Shown here in pieces: positions 23,087-34,914 of a stretch of DNA of 64,000 bases. The stretch covers positions 94,519,501 through 94,583,500 of the forward strand of contig JADMNL010000028.1 of the NCBI GenBank assembly GCA_016271365.2, given 5' to 3'. Position numbers and translations under genes: made by a program. The notes under the pieces are model-generated. The model made no database searches and was not told where the DNA came from. It saw only the letters and a program-made list of their open reading frames with translations. Each line of letters starts with the position of its first letter. Position 1 is the first letter of the stretch. Source of the stretch: Neoceratodus forsteri (lineage: Eukaryota > Chordata > Ceratodontiformes > Ceratodontidae).

Positions 23087-23667
23087 GATTGAGCTGGCCC
23101 AGTGGCGCTGGTCGCCTTACCTCGCGCAACGACGGTGACCCTTGTTCGGGAATAAGCATGGACCGCTGGGGGTCGGCAAGGGCAGGGAAGGATTGAGCAT
23201 CCGTTGGACTGCTCTCCTTCTCCAGGGAGGGGGGGTTGCAGTTACCGGCACCTGGTTGTCCCCTAGCGGAGGCTGGGGGACACGGCTGCCATGCTGCAGA
23301 CAGGGGAGGAGTCGGGGCAGATGCCTGGATGGGAGCGCGCATGGACACGTGGCGCGCTCCACTCTGCAGGCATCCTTGCACGTCCCGACCTCTAGGGGAA
23401 GCCAGACAAAAAACACCGCGGCAGCAGTGTGATGGAGGGCGCCTCGCAGGCTCTGCTCCCGGCCAGCCATGGCACTGGCCCCTTGAATCCGGTCTCCGGT
23501 GGGAGTTGGGGATCCCTGCTGGCCCCGCCAAGGGGGCAAGCCCTGGGTGCGGGTCAGTGCCGGATGGTGGATGTCAGGGGATGGGGATGGGGGCGCCGTC
23601 CGGATGTAAGCAGGCGAGTAAAATACTAATAGCTGCAAAACAAAGTTTTACAAAAATAAATAAATTG
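23087..23667 (+). other. GC-rich insert, possible tRNA-headed retroposon
   Basis: About 580 bp, much richer in GC and CpG than its surroundings, lying between two halves of one tandem-repeat unit. It begins with a box A-like TGGCCCAGTGG (near 23097) and has a box B-like gttcggga about 45 bases on. It ends in an A-rich stretch (aaaaataaataaatt). These are features of a tRNA-derived retroposon inserted in plus orientation. No clear target duplication was found. Open frames on both strands reflect the lack of AT-rich stops and resemble no protein I know. Confidence 0.35.
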
Positions 23668-24490
23668 GGGGTCAAAATGTCACAAATCAATGAAGCGATG
23701 AAGCAACATCAATTGTTTTTTCAAAATTTACTCATAACATTGAAATTATGTGCAGATTTTGGCCCCCAATTTTCAACACAGCCCTCTTGTTACCCTACAT
23801 GAACAGGACAGATGTCATTTTTCAACTCTCCTCATAAACATGTTTTCATATTTGCTCTGCAAAGTCATCTTTCAAACAGGATTTAAAAATTCCACTTGCT
23901 GTGATCATAAGGCGGGGGGTCATAAGAGGACAGTGTTGAAAATATTAGGTCAAAATGTCAAAAAACAACAAAGTTATGAGGAAATGTTAAATTTCTTCAA
24001 CATTTACCCATAACTTTGTGATTTTTGTTGATTTTGGCCCCGAATATGCACATAGCCCTTCTGTTTCCTCACCTGATGAACATGACGTGTGTAATTTTTC
24101 ACATCTCTTGGAAACATGTTTTTGCAGTCGTCCTGTGCAACCACCTTTTGGACAGAATTTAAAACAAATCCACCTGTCTTGATCATAACATGGGGTCATA
24201 AAAAGAATATATTGAACATCTGAGGTCAAAATGTAAAAAAATTAAGTTATGAAGAAACATCTAATTGTTCCAGCGTTCATAAAACTTTATTTTTGCAGAT
24301 TTTAGCCCATAATGTTTAACATATCCCTTGTGTTATCCATCTCATGAATATGACAGATGTCATTTTTCAAATCCCCTCCAAAATGTGTTTTCACAGTCGC
24401 ACTAAAATCACCTTTCGGATGGGATTTAAAAAATTCCACTTGTCTTGATCACAACATCAGGTCATACAAAAACTCGGTTGGAAATTTGGG
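23668..24490. repeat. Degenerate tandem repeat, three ~270-bp units
   Basis: Units start near 23668, 23940 and 24225. Each contains ggtcaaaatgt, then cataactttg..gattttggccc, then atgacaggtgt-like and atttaaaa..ccacttg..gatcata blocks. Divergence between units is high, so the array is old. No gene. Confidence 0.65.
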
Positions 24491-24499
24491 GTCAAAATG

Positions 24500-25150
24500 T
24501 GGGAGCCCACTGAAAATGAAGTATTGCATCTCATCTGGTTTATCCCAGGTAAATATATAGTAAAAATGTGTAAAGGCTGGACCCAAGTACAGCAGAGCCC
24601 CCACTGAACTGTGCAGCTACGCTGCTCTCTCCTGCGAAATACACACTGAATAACTTGGAACCCCTGAAAATGTAACTTGCCTTTCTGCTGGGCTATCCTG
24701 GGTAAATGCATTATAAAAATGGGTACTCATCAAAAACAACATAGCATCTGAGCTGTGCTATCCTGGGTAAATACAGTACAAACGTGTCAAAGCAGGACCC
24801 CACTGAAACTGAGATACTGCATCTCAGCTGGGTTATCCTGGGTAAATATATTGCAAAACTGTGTAGAAACAGAATCCTACAGCAGCACCCCACTGAAGAT
24901 GCTGCATCTAACAGGATCTATCCTAGAAAAATACATTATAAAAGCTGAACCCCACAAAGAAAAAATTACTCACCTCTCTGGGGTTTGAAAAACGAGTTCT
25001 CGCATCTCATCTCTACTATCCTGGGTAAGTGCAGTATAAAACTGTTTAAAATCAGGACCCCATTGCAAATGACACATTACACCTCAGCTGGTATGTCTTT
25101 GGTAAATATATAGTAAAGATCTGTATAAGCAGGACCCCGTACAACAGCAT
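24500..25150. repeat. Degenerate minisatellite, ~90-bp units
   Basis: Repeated core cccactgaaa..atgc/actgcatctcagctgg..tatcctgggtaaata followed by aaaaactgt-like sequence, seen at about 24505, 24590, 24740, 24810, 24890 and 25065. Units are irregular in length. Non-coding. Confidence 0.65.
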
Positions 25151-25623
25151 ACAAGCAAACATTCAGCACTGACAAATGCAGTTTTAACACACAATGTCGA
25201 AAAAGTAAGGGTTTAGGCATCCTTTAAACCATGTTCAAACACGCTCTGCAGGCAGTCTGGATACACTAACTCAGTTTACTTAATCAGTTTATAAAAAAAA
25301 TGTTTTAGCAGTCTGGACAGAGCATAACTGTCAGATTATTTAAACAGCAACTCTGCACTTCAGTAGATACTTTCGTAAACATGCTGTTTCAGTTAATTTT
25401 ACTGTAGAATATGTTTTTTTTTTTTATTTTATTTTCAGCTTTTCTATCAAGCAATTATAACACATGCTGGTAGCTTACCCAAAAAATCTGTATGAAAAGC
25501 ATTTATGGGTCTCCTGTTAACCTTATAGTGTCTTTGTGACACAATGGTGCTACCATGCCGATAGACTGTCATTTCACAGACAGCAGCTGTGTGCCAGTTA
25601 GGGAGAGTTAGATAACTTTTGAA
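25151..25623. other. No gene seen
   Basis: AT-rich intergenic or intronic sequence. There is a short A/T run near 25410-25430 and nothing else recognisable. Confidence 0.5.
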
Positions 25624-25992
25624 AGACTCTGGGATGGATTTTCAGATGTTCTGTGGATGTTGCAAGTCCCTGGTGCACTGAAAATGGCACAGGGGGCTTG
25701 TGGCATTCGTCCGATGCAGATTGGGATTTTCAGTCCCTTGCGCTAAAGGGCAAAAGTTAGACCAGCTCCCCCAGGTCTAACTTTGCACCACATGGGGAAC
25801 CCTGTTTACGGGGCTTGTGCCAATGCTTTGGCACCAGCTGCCGTAAATTGTGGGAAATGTTGCAACTGTGCTCGAGGTACTAAAAATGGGGCACAGTTTT
25901 GCGGCAAACTGTTTGGTGCAGCTTTGCCAAACACTGCGGCTGACGCAGGACTTGACATGAGCCCTGCATCCACCTTTGAAAATCAGGGTCTC
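25624..25992. mobile_element. MITE-like element with short inverted ends
   Basis: The left end carries ggatggattttcagatg and the right end ctttgaaaatcaggg, imperfect inverted matches around GATTTTCA. The interior is GC-richer than its flanks, with inverted gcaaac/gtttgg and accagctcccccaggt. Similar ctctg/ctctg on the two flanks may be a target duplication. It has no protein. Family unknown, perhaps hAT-like. Confidence 0.4.
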
Positions 25993-26199
25993 TGTAAAAT
26001 AAGTACTGCATTATCTGTAATATTTAGTAGATCAACCACAGAAAAAAAAAAAGCAAACCCAAAAAACACACTAGTAAACACTGAAGTAAAAACAAAACTG
26101 GTATAACTCTAACAATTTTAAGCTTTTTATTTTTATTATAGTATAGAGCTGCTCTTTAATAAATTATTTTATGTTTTCACTTATGGATATTTACCAAGC

Positions 26200-26400
26200 C
26201 CAGCTGAGATGTAACATCTGGGTCTCAGAGTGTCCGGATTCAGTGACATTTTTGCAGCTGGTAGAAGTTAAAGCCCAGGGATGGGAGGTCAAGTGACCTA
26301 CTCACTGTCACACACTGAGGCTGTGCTTGGATCTGAACTTTTGATGTCCTGCTTCATAGTTCAAAGCTCTGCCCCTAGACCCCAGTGTGTTTAATTTCAC
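26200..26400 (-). mobile_element. Old SINE fragment, MIR/CORE-like
   Basis: Minus strand reads gtgtgacagtgagtaggtca, then cttgacctcccatccctggg, resembling the conserved block of tRNA-derived CORE/MIR SINEs (compare 62180-62215 and 30990-31020). Diverged, without a readable tail. Confidence 0.5.
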
Positions 26401-27144
26401 TGGGGAATTCATAAGGTAAAAATATTTATGAAATGCACTCGAGATAAATCATTTATCTGTCCAGGTTCTACATTCTGAATGAGAATAAACAGTTTATTCT
26501 CTCAGATGTATCTGCACATTACACACACACCCCACCCTCCATTCCATGAAGCAGCTGTCAGAGGTGGACCAATCAGAAAGATCTACATTCCTCCCATTCT
26601 GTAATAAACAGCAGAGCAACACTGATAAATTAATAAAATAGTTCGACGAATTTTGTTTAAAATCATTAGTAGTACATATACCTAAATCACTCAAATGGTA
26701 GCTAAAAAAGAAATTACATGTATCAATCCAATATGCAGCAAGGGCAATGTTTGGACATATTTTTCTTCCATACTTACTGTGGTGATCTCATATGCTTCAC
26801 TCATGTCTGTGCTTCGCCCTGCCACTCATGAGGTCATCCAAGGTCACCAAAACTTGCTTGGATAAAAAAATTTATCCAACATTACCTAGTTGCATATCCC
26901 CTAGTCAAAGAGCTTTGCAAATCAGTATGATTTTAAATACTGGTTTTAAAAGAAACACATATGTTTAACAACACCACGTTAACAGTCTGCAGGTGTCCCA
27001 ACCTAGTGCATTTTAACTTGGATGACCTAACACCAGATCCTCTAGCTTTCTCCAGAAATTAGACAACTCATGGGATTTAGCTGTGTGTGCAATAGCCTTC
27101 TTAATAAAAAGATTTACAAACATATAAAAGTACATTTTTTTAAC
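26401..27144. other. Probable intron sequence, no feature seen
   Basis: AT-rich with a short (CA)n near 26520. It lies 3' of the exon at 27145-27302 on the minus strand. I could not identify the next exon here. Confidence 0.4.
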
Positions 27145-27302
27145 CTGCTGCCTCTCCTTTAGCTTCCGTACTTCCCGCTGCAGCTCAGCAATTCTCAGGG
27201 CTTTCACTGGATATTCCTTGTCCTTGTACGCCCTGAGAGTGTGGGCCTCCTCCTGAGCTTCGTGGACCTTGCCACTTATTTCTGCCAGCTGTTTTTCTAG
27301 TA
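27145..27302 (-). CDS. Internal exon of an unidentified coiled-coil protein gene
   Basis: A 158-nt exon with acceptor tttttctag (27303 and above) and donor CAGCAG|GTTAAA (27144-27145). The first two bases complete a codon with the last base of the exon at 32733. The frame then reads VLEKQLAEISGKVHEAQEE, AHTLRAYKDKEYPVKALRIA and ELQREVRKLKERQQ. This is charged, with heptad-like leucines, typical of a coiled coil. It ends in phase 0. Composition is unlike the transposons around it and the splice signals fit, so this is the best candidate for a host gene in the window. The DKEYPVKALRIAEL stretch recalls poorly described coiled-coil families such as C20orf96-like proteins; that is a weak memory, not an identification. 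Later exons were not found and may lie left of the window. Confidence 0.7.
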
Positions 27303-27874
27303 CTAGAAAAACATGAAACTAGATGGTTAAGATTCGGCCCACTGCTAGCAGTGAACAACAAAACTATACAATAAAAAAGGATTATACTAGATAAGCTGTT
27401 GGTTTTAGGTAACACGGCGCCCATGGTGGACTTTATAATACAAACTGCCCTTATATAGTACTCTTAAGCAAAGCATTCCAGAGAACTGCACAATGTGTCA
27501 AAAGCAGGTTCAATCTCAGCAAGATCAGGGGTCCAATTTACAAAGGGCTGGGAGTGGGCTGGGGGAGTAGGGGGAATGCTCAACCCAACTTGCATCCTGC
27601 AGAGAAAGCACTACTTTCAGATGCTCATCTGCAGGGGCTTTAAATGTTCCCGTGCTACTTCCTTGTGCTACTCCCATAATATGCCTGGTTATAGAAGTCA
27701 CACAACTGTTCTCAGCCTTTGTAGTGTGTGTGTGAGAAGCCATTTGGCACCATACACTCCTGCTCAAAGCAGAACCAGTATACATTCTTTCATGATGATT
27801 TCAGTATGCATCACATGATGCTTTGCATGTTCGGGGTACGTGTGAGTTTGTATTTTGGGGGGAAAATGGCTTGC
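27303..27874. other. Intron sequence, no gene seen
   Basis: Between the 27145-27302 exon and an L2-like LINE. The open frames on either strand at 27495-27818 have no recognisable similarity. Confidence 0.4.
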
Positions 27875-28067
27875 TTTATTTATTTAGGTTTACCAGTTAA
27901 GTGCACTAGGCAAGGCTTGCCCATTTTCAGACATGACCCGGAAGATTACAGCAGGATTATACAAAAGCTGGCACAATACAAAGGAGGTATGCATAACAGT
28001 AAAAAATGTTCATGTAGTACAACTAAATACATAATGTACAAGAGAGTATAACAGCTTGACCAACAGG

Positions 28068-28805
28068 TCACAACACAAGATATGCAACAACAATGGAACA
28101 GAGTACAAATAATGGAACTAACTGAATAAGTAGTACATAATCACCATCAGACTTAATGGCAAGGGCAAGAGAAGGCATTAATAAATATCTACTACATCCT
28201 CTACAGAAATCTCTTACGGTAGTGCAGCTCTGTATCTCCAGTAGAATAGCATTCCAAAGTCTAGGAGCTGAGCTCAAGAACGCAACATGACCAAGGCTGG
28301 ACCTCAATTTAGGAACAGCCAGTAAAGCCTGATCAGTAGACCTTAAAGGATAACTACTGTTCATTCGGTGCAGAAGGGAGGAAGGAACAGGGGCCAATGA
28401 CGTTGCAGAACATTAAAAATTATGCCCCCTGACATCAAGTCTCACATTAAAAGAGGGAGGAGCCAACCTAACCTAGTATATAGGGTACAGTGGTGGGTGA
28501 GACGGCTGGCAGCCAAAGCAAAGTGGAAACTATTATTATAGGAGACGTCCCATTTCCTTAAAGGACTGGCACATTATACATGAGGTCTGGTAGTAAGAGG
28601 TCTCAGGCAACTGCAAGCTGGGCATGTGATATAAGGTTCTGACGAACTTTAAAGGAATGGATTTGCAAGTCTTGGTCACACGAAGGGAAAAGTCAAGAGA
28701 GGGGTCCAAGGTAACACCCAAGTAATTTAAAAGATGATTGCCATCGAGGCACAGGTCATGAAGCATAGGAAAACCAGGAGCAGTTGTAAAATTTGCCGTG
28801 AGCAT
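28068..28805 (-). pseudogene. L2-like ORF2, C-terminal part
   Basis: 28805-28536 reads LLNYLGVTLDPSLDF, the block after the RT active site. 28397-28068 reads PLRSTDQALLAVPKLRS, then VAFLSSAPRLWNAI, the typical end of an L2/CR1-superfamily ORF2. A frameshifted stretch lies between. Non-functional. Confidence 0.75.
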
Positions 28806-29337
28806 TTTATTGTTATTAACAACAGCAAAATAAAAAATGGTTCAATATAACTATTACCAAAGGCTGTACAAATAAAGAAAACAAAGTCCTTCATCTCAAG
28901 GTCCCTCTAATTCTAGGTTTCAATCTCTTCTTAGCAAAAGTATTGCTGCTCTTTTTATAAGTCTGTTTGCCTGGAACTCGTTAAGAGACATCCTGTTTTC
29001 ACAAAATGTTCTTTTTAGTTTCTTTGCTCTTAGAGGAGCCCAAACTGCATCTCAAGTTAACCCCCTAAATTCCAAATAGCTTTTTGCAATCATTTCAACA
29101 GTATAACTATACACATTTTCAAGCAAAGGGATCCCAGTATCACAGTTTCACACAAAGATTCACATATATTTTATAACCACAGATATGCAGGGGGGAAGAA
29201 AAGACAGAAACAGCAAGTGAAGACAGAGAGATGATGAGAGGCGGAGAATCGCGAGACTGACAAGAGTGATCAGTTCCTAGGTCTCACAAGAACATCTGGC
29301 TGTGCAACCAGACAGACAAGAGACAGAAAAGTAGAGG
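28806..29337. other. Insert in the L2-like LINE, unclassified
   Basis: AT-rich segment separating two parts of the RT. No protein and no clear termini. It could be a small non-autonomous element or a degraded LINE piece. Confidence 0.35.
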
Positions 29338-30210
29338 CTAGAACAGATCCTTGTGTTTAACTCTTTCTGCATAACAAATGGGACAGGGCCTTAATTCAAC
29401 CCTGTCACAATGATTCAGGGTCAAGAATTGTATAATCCATACAGGAGACTGATATGGGAGCATTATAGCTCCTAAGTTTGGAAGGACAGCTGAATAGCAT
29501 AGATTGAGTTTTGGTGACATTTAATATCAGTTTGTTTTGTATTAGCCAATTCTGCACCAAATGTAGGTCAGTGGAGAGCATAGTATGTATGTGACTAGTA
29601 CCATTTGAACGCGCTATGAATACAGGATCGTCCACATAAAGGACTGCCATACAACAGGTCAAAAATCTATGAAAGCTGGTGATGTGCAAGGAGAAGAAAG
29701 GGCTCAAAACTGAACCTTGTGATACTCCAGGAGCAGGGTCAGGGAAGGAACCACCAAGTTTGATGTTTGGATTCCTGTTGTTCAGATAATTTCTTAACCA
29801 GGAAAAGGCAGCTGAAGATAAACTAAGATTGCTGAGTTTAGTATTAAGCAAAGGATGATCCACTAGGTCGAACACTTTAGTTAAACCTATAAAGACCCCG
29901 CTATACCTTCACCTCCATCCATGGCCATAGAAATATCACTGGTAGGTGTGAGGAGGGCAGTCATGGCCACTCCAAAAGCCCTGTTGATGGGGAGGGGGGG
30001 CAGTAAATCATGATGATTCAGATAATGAGTGAGCTGGATTGAGACCAATCTTTCAAAAATTGCTTTGAGCACTGGTAAGATAGCAATGGGCCTGAAATTC
30101 CTGATACATTTAGGGTCACTGTTCTTTAAGACATGGGCTAAGTGGGACAGCTTCCAGGCATCAGGTACTGTCCCAGAGATCAAGGACAACATTAGTATTC
30201 TGGTGACCAC
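29338..30210 (-). pseudogene. L2-like reverse transcriptase, central part
   Basis: 30210-29887 reads SGTVPDAWKLSHLAHVLK, then NFRPIAILPVLKAIFERLV, the first RT blocks. 29875-29405 reads FDLVDHPLL, GVSQGSVLSPFFSLHI, the catalytic VLYVDDPVF and LVQNWLIQNKLILNVTKTQ. Only one frame change near 29880 separates the two halves, and the catalytic YVDD remains. Confidence 0.8.
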
Positions 30211-30462
30211 AGAGGCAATGTAACCCTTGGGTACCTTGTATTTGACTGTAACCTATTATTAGCAACATTATTATGTAACCTATGTGTACTCCATGTTTAA
30301 TGTTCTGCACCTGTACTGTTCTCACTGTTGTAACCACACTATGTAACTCTGTCTACCCCCCTGCGACGAGGTGCCTTTATAAATGAGTCCATGACTCAAA
30401 GGTTGTAAATACGACTTTTCTAATTATAAATAAATATATTAAATAAATAAATAAATTTCAAA
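30211..30462 (+). mobile_element. Short retroposon 3' piece with (AAATA)n-like tail
   Basis: Interrupts the LINE RT. It contains repeated tgtaac motifs, the segment gcgacgaggtgcctttataa and ends ataaatatattaaataaataaataaat. Probably the 3' end of an L2/CR1-type LINE or its SINE inserted in plus orientation. Confidence 0.5.
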
Positions 30463-30885
30463 GTAGGTTAATCAAAGGAGTTTGGGTTCTATCACATCCA
30501 CACCCACTGATTTTGATTCTGGGATCTGGTGAAATAGTTTTTGTACTTCAGATACCTTGAAAATGTTAAGATAGAAAAGTGGAATACAAGGGGCATTGTC
30601 AGTCAGTGAGGGATGATCAAAGCAGGGTGTGAACTAAGCAGGCATAAATGACCCAATATACAAAGATAGGTCACTGAAGTGATTATTGAATGCATTAGCC
30701 ATTGTGCACAAATTATCACAGTTCACACCATCAATGACCATGTCAGACAGAACGTAGTTATTATCCTGACCCAGGGTTTGTTTAATACTTTTCCAAAAGT
30801 GTTGAGGGCTACTAGCAGTAGAAGAAGGCTCACTATCTTTACAACAGGTGCTCTTATTTTGCCATGTAGCCTTTCTGCAATTGGG
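30463..30885 (-). pseudogene. L2-like ORF2 linker before the RT
   Basis: Frame reads HFWKSIKQTLGQDNNYVLSD, then TMANAFNNHFSD, the segment just upstream of the RT in this LINE group. Broken by the SINE at 30886. Confidence 0.65.
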
Positions 30886-31107
30886 CTGGCAGTATAGCCT
30901 AGAGGTTAAAGGAACGAGGTGTGAACGAGCTTGATACATCCAGCAGACCAGACCTGAGTTTGATTCTCACAACCTCCACTTGCATACTGTGCGACTCTGA
31001 GCAAGTCACTTAACCGCCCAGTGCTCCCAGGTCGCCCCTGAAAACAGGCACTTGTGCCTAGTAGGCCTTACCCGGTTACCAAAGACTAAAATAAATAAAT
31101 AAATCTG
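30886..31107 (+). mobile_element. tRNA-headed SINE with L2-like 3' tail
   Basis: Box A-like tagcctagaggtt (30895) and box B-like gagtttgattctc (about 30956) mark a tRNA-derived head. A CORE/MIR-like middle follows (gcaagtcacttaaccgccca). The tail has the hairpin ggcacttgtgcc (31047-31058) and ends aaataaataaataaat. It interrupts the L2-like LINE whose own 3' end it resembles. A Pol III transcript is expected for the family; activity is unknown. Confidence 0.75.
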
Positions 31108-31545
31108 ACCTTAGTTCCTGTACTTTTCCCAATCAGAGATGTTCCCAGAGGCCTTAAATCTCATCCACAGATTACCTCTCTCTTTCAGTAATGCTAGCAA
31201 GAAGGAATTAAGTCACTTGGTTACCGTGCCTTTAACCCTTCTGGTAATAAAGGGAGCAGATTTGTCCTGAAGGCTATTAAAGATAGTGTTGAAGTGTGAG
31301 AGTGCCGTGTTGATATCAGTGGCCTAAACGAATGCCCAGTCCACATTAGAGAGATCAGCCTTGAACAGCTCATGATCAGATTCGGAATAATCAATGAAGC
31401 ATATCATTCTGGGATGGGTGCCGAAGATTTAACCCACCACACACAGTAGACAGAGGAGTGATCTCTTACTGAATCAGAGTCTCTCTGTGATGCACGATCA
31501 CAGTACCGAGTTTAAAATGGCTATACTGCACTTTGCAATGCTCAT
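31108..31545 (-). pseudogene. L2-like ORF2, end of endonuclease and linker
   Basis: Minus strand reads DYSESDHELFKADLS, containing the SDH endonuclease motif, then ALSHFNTIFNSLQDKSAPF. The copy is 5'-truncated near 31545. Confidence 0.65.
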
Positions 31546-31554
31546 TTTTACAAA

Positions 31555-31655
31555 CCACACTGTTTATTTATTGAATTTTGTTGACCCGGTAAGCCCACTG
31601 GGCCGAGAAGTCCCTTTTTCAGGGGCGACTGGGGGGAGGGGAATACAGATGGTAA
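31555..31655 (-). mobile_element. SINE/L2 3'-end fragment
   Basis: Minus strand reads gtcgcccctgaaaaaggga, then cttaccgggtcaacaaaatt and caataaataaa, the same tail as the SINE at 30886-31107. Confidence 0.55.
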
Positions 31656-32732
31656 GCAACTGAAATTGAACCAGATTAAGCTGTTGGTGGTATTTTTAGC
31701 GAATGGGAGGAATTTGGCCAGAACACTGTTGCAGGGGTTCCTGTAGCTGTCCTTTACCAGGACATGCAACAGTTACATACTGTTTATATTTGACCCCATT
31801 GACTGTATATTATACTGCCTACTAACAGGAATAGATGTGTGTGCCCACTGCCAAGTGCCATGTGGAAGCATGGATGTACAGAAGCTTAAATAAATGGATC
31901 ATTATAAATTAAACCCAGATGTTTTCTAAGCCGGTTTTGAATGGACACTACTAAGGACCTGGGACAGTTGTACTCCAGCATGCAGCAACTGTATTTTGAG
32001 GACTGTAAAGTGCACATTGTGTACTTAAATCCATTGGGGCTGCCAGATATATATCCATGCCTCACCAGATGACAAGGCGTGGACGTTATCACAGGGACCA
32101 GAATGTGTACAATGTGCGATTGCACACAGCATATATGGTGCTGAGCTTTGGGGTACTAAGAGGACCGTAAATATTTCAGAAAATGTATTTTGGGGCACTA
32201 GTACAGGTTTCTCAAATAAGGCCACTGTGGCTGTATGTTGCTACCAGCACAATTTTGAGCGGTCAGAAAGCTCTTTAGAGCCCCAACTACAAAGGCAATG
32301 GAATGGACAATTGGCTTACCTTTAGAGAAACACAGGAGGTATAGTTAGGGTGAAAATACATCTGTGACTTGATTTAATGGATACTGTGTGAAGAGAAAAG
32401 TGTTATATCAGGGAGAGTGCATATCAGAGGTCTAGGTTAAACAAAAATAAGGAGTTAGGCCACCAGTAAGTTCTGCTGGCTGCACTGTTTGGTCCTTTGA
32501 GGCAACCAGAATTTGGGGCTTGAGAACCACTGTACTAGTCCTACCAGCCTTTTCCCATGTAGGGATAAATCGGCTAGTAAGGGTCACATAATTCTAAAGT
32601 GACCCCTAATGGTACAGATTCCCTTTAGTAGCTCATTTGTAACTGTAGTCCTCATGAGCTACTTTATTTTGGAAACAAGCCAACACACTCCCTACATAAA
32701 TAATTCCAGCACTTGATGAATAGCACATTTAC
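31656..32732. other. Intron sequence, no gene seen
   Basis: Between two host exons. Nothing recognisable apart from moderately AT-rich unique-looking sequence. Confidence 0.4.
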
Positions 32733-32828
32733 CTTCCAGGTCTTTCTCCACCATGACTTGTATGTCCTGCAGTTCAGCTCTGGCTGCATCAACCTGGTGT
32801 TGTCCCCAGTTCTCCACTTTGGAAATTG
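32733..32828 (-). CDS. Second candidate exon of the coiled-coil gene
   Basis: Donor GGAAG|GTAAAT is at 32732-32733. Two acceptors are possible: CTCCAG at 32833 or the AAAG four bases later at 32829. Only the latter keeps the frame from the candidate first exon, because its final G plus CA makes an alanine codon. The frame reads AISKVENWGQHQVDAARAEL, then QDIQVMVEKDLE, and leaves one base that joins the exon at 27302 in phase. The peptide is charged and helix-like, matching the coiled coil of the next exon. An additional exon between this one and 37095 cannot be excluded. Confidence 0.62.
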
Positions 32829-33177
32829 CTTTCTGGAGGTGTAGAATAAAAATTCTTTTTTTTTTTCATTCTTTATACGTAAGTTTTCAAAAATGTCTTC
32901 TGTGGATACACATTACTTCAAGCCCCTACCTTGCATCCAGCCATGGCTCGTGATAATTTAATTCTGCAGATGTGAATACAGTACTTAAATGGAAGTTAAT
33001 TTAATCCGATTGCTAGTTTTGATCACGTACAGCAAGAATAGAATCAGTTTGGCCCAAACCAGTAATACCTTTTAAATCCATTATCTACACTACGACAAAA
33101 TTCTGTATGATGTTTTTAATAATCATTATAGTTAATTCATATACAGGGACATGAGCAAAAAGGTAAGTGTCACATAA

Positions 33178-33256
33178 AGGGGATCTCTCAGAAAGATCTG
33201 TGAGCAATAGAGGAGTAAAACAAGTCTGTCTCTTTGCCCCAACCCTTTACAATATA
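33178..33256 (+). pseudogene. LINE RT fragment, part upstream of the Tigger insertion
   Basis: Reads GDLSERSVSNRGVKQVC then LFAPTLYN, the RT block before the catalytic site (usually GVxQGxxLSP). It continues in frame at 34915 when the DNA transposon is taken out. Confidence 0.7.
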
Positions 33257-34914
33257 TTGTAGAGAACAAATATTTCACTTGGTCAAAATTTTCGCTTTAT
33301 TCGCTTAAGCTACATTTCAGCAAAATGTATGTCTCAGTGAAATATATGTCCAGTGAACCAGAATTCAGTGACTTTTTATCCGATGCTGAGAACACAACAA
33401 AGGTTCATTTGAGTACGAAAATACGTGGCGGATCACTTACTTACTGTACTTTGTTAAATCAATAAGGAAACGTAGTCGTTTTTTTAATGCTTGACAGACT
33501 GACATTTATTGTTGTTCAGCAAAAGAAAACAGTAAATTAACACTTTTTAAGCTAGTTCCGCATTCCTCATCATCGTCATCCTCATCTGAATCAGGGTGTG
33601 TCGGTTTGGCGTCTGACGTCACCGCCTCTTTCAACTTGTCCTGTAATTACAAACAACCTGAAAAAATGACATTGCAGGAACCAACATCCAGAAACAACTC
33701 AAAAGTAAGTAAACTTACTCAATTCAAGCTGTTAAGAGTGTGCATACTGGATACCAGCCTAAGCAAACTCCCATGCGCAGTCAACAGCTCTAGTTGAAAG
33801 CTCCATGAAACTCTGCACTAACCAAGTGACATGCTGTTCTTTAAGCTGATGTAGTTTAAAAATCAGTCTTAAACTCTTGGCTCCCCTGTGCAACATTTTC
33901 AGCCACAATACTAGCATACCGGTTGGTAAAACAGTGTCGAAGATTATCCTTGAACAGTTTGTTTATAGAAATGTCAAGGGGTTGGAGAAGGTCAGTGCAT
34001 GATGGGGGTATAAAAATCGGCACTATGTTAACCTCCTCTAGGTAGCTCAGAACAACTTGTGTGGTATGGGCCCGGAAAAGGTCCATGATGAGAATTGCCT
34101 TTTGTTCAGATGGGAGATTGAATTTTACTTCAATTTCATCACAGTATGGTATTATCACATCTTCGATGTACAGCATCAGTGTTGACTGATTTGCCCAGTG
34201 GTTTTCAGAATGTGCTATGCACCAGCCATTGGGGAATTTGTGTTTTGGGTGGCAAGCGCTGGTTTTTCCTTTACAGATTACCTGAGGTGGCAAAAAAGAG
34301 CTGGACAGAGTGCAAGCTAAGAGCATGGAAACCTGTCCCTTGTCACCCTCTTGGTTTACATGGCAAGCTTTTTCTGAGGTGTGCTGGATCAGGAGTACCT
34401 TTCAGCTTTGCCAAGTAATTACTTTTAAAGCTTCGGATTGTGCTTTCATTAATATTGTTTTTGGTTTTCATTCTGTAGTAAACACACTGCTGACATCACC
34501 CCATGATCAGCCCCGTATTTTCCATACTCAAAACGAACCTCACAGGTGTAGTGTGCATATGTCCCTTGGCGTCTTCTCTTTGCAGGTGGGTTGACAGAAG
34601 CAAGCTCACTGGCAGCTGCTATGGCTACAGGCTCATCAACGCCAGAGGAATGCGCAAGCTCAGCTGGATCTACATTGCTAACATCACGAGGATGCTCACG
34701 CTCTCGTTTCTCTGGATGGCTTTTTAACCAGGTTAACAGAGACATGGTGTGCCTGCTATATAGAATGCTGCCAGTAAATTTGCTCTGTCAAACTACTGCA
34801 CTATACAGCAGTGCTGTGGCACTGGCACTTGCGCAAAAATTTTGTACCACGAACTTGGACTAACACCTGACATCGTGAACAATAATAGATGCAAAATATT
34901 TGTCCTCTACAGTA
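33255..34914 (-). mobile_element. pogo/Tigger-like DNA transposon with TIRs and TA duplication
   Basis: The element is 33257-34912 (1656 bp), flanked by TA at 33255-33256 and 34913-34914. The ends are TTGTAGAGAACAAATATTT and, on the other strand, CTGTAGAGGACAAATATTT, 17 of 19 identical. It encodes one transposase on the minus strand, with frameshifts. TA duplication and transposase type place it in the Tc1/mariner-pogo superfamily. It sits inside a LINE RT gene, whose frame is continuous without it. Confidence 0.9.

Larger units (their letters stand above)
27875..31545 (-). mobile_element. L2-like LINE, interrupted by three insertions
   Basis: Minus-strand order: end of endonuclease and linker (31545-31108), linker (30885-30463), RT (30210-29338), RT C-terminal part (28805-28068), then 3' UTR ending in a TAAA-type tail (27886-27875). 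Interruptions are a SINE (30886-31107), an A/T-tailed retroposon piece (30211-30462) and an unassigned segment (28806-29337). The RT keeps YVDD. The 3' end with its small hairpin (27909-27921) resembles the 3' end of the SINE at 31047-31107. Family call L2-like/CR1 superfamily is from the RT blocks and the simple-repeat tail. Confidence 0.75.
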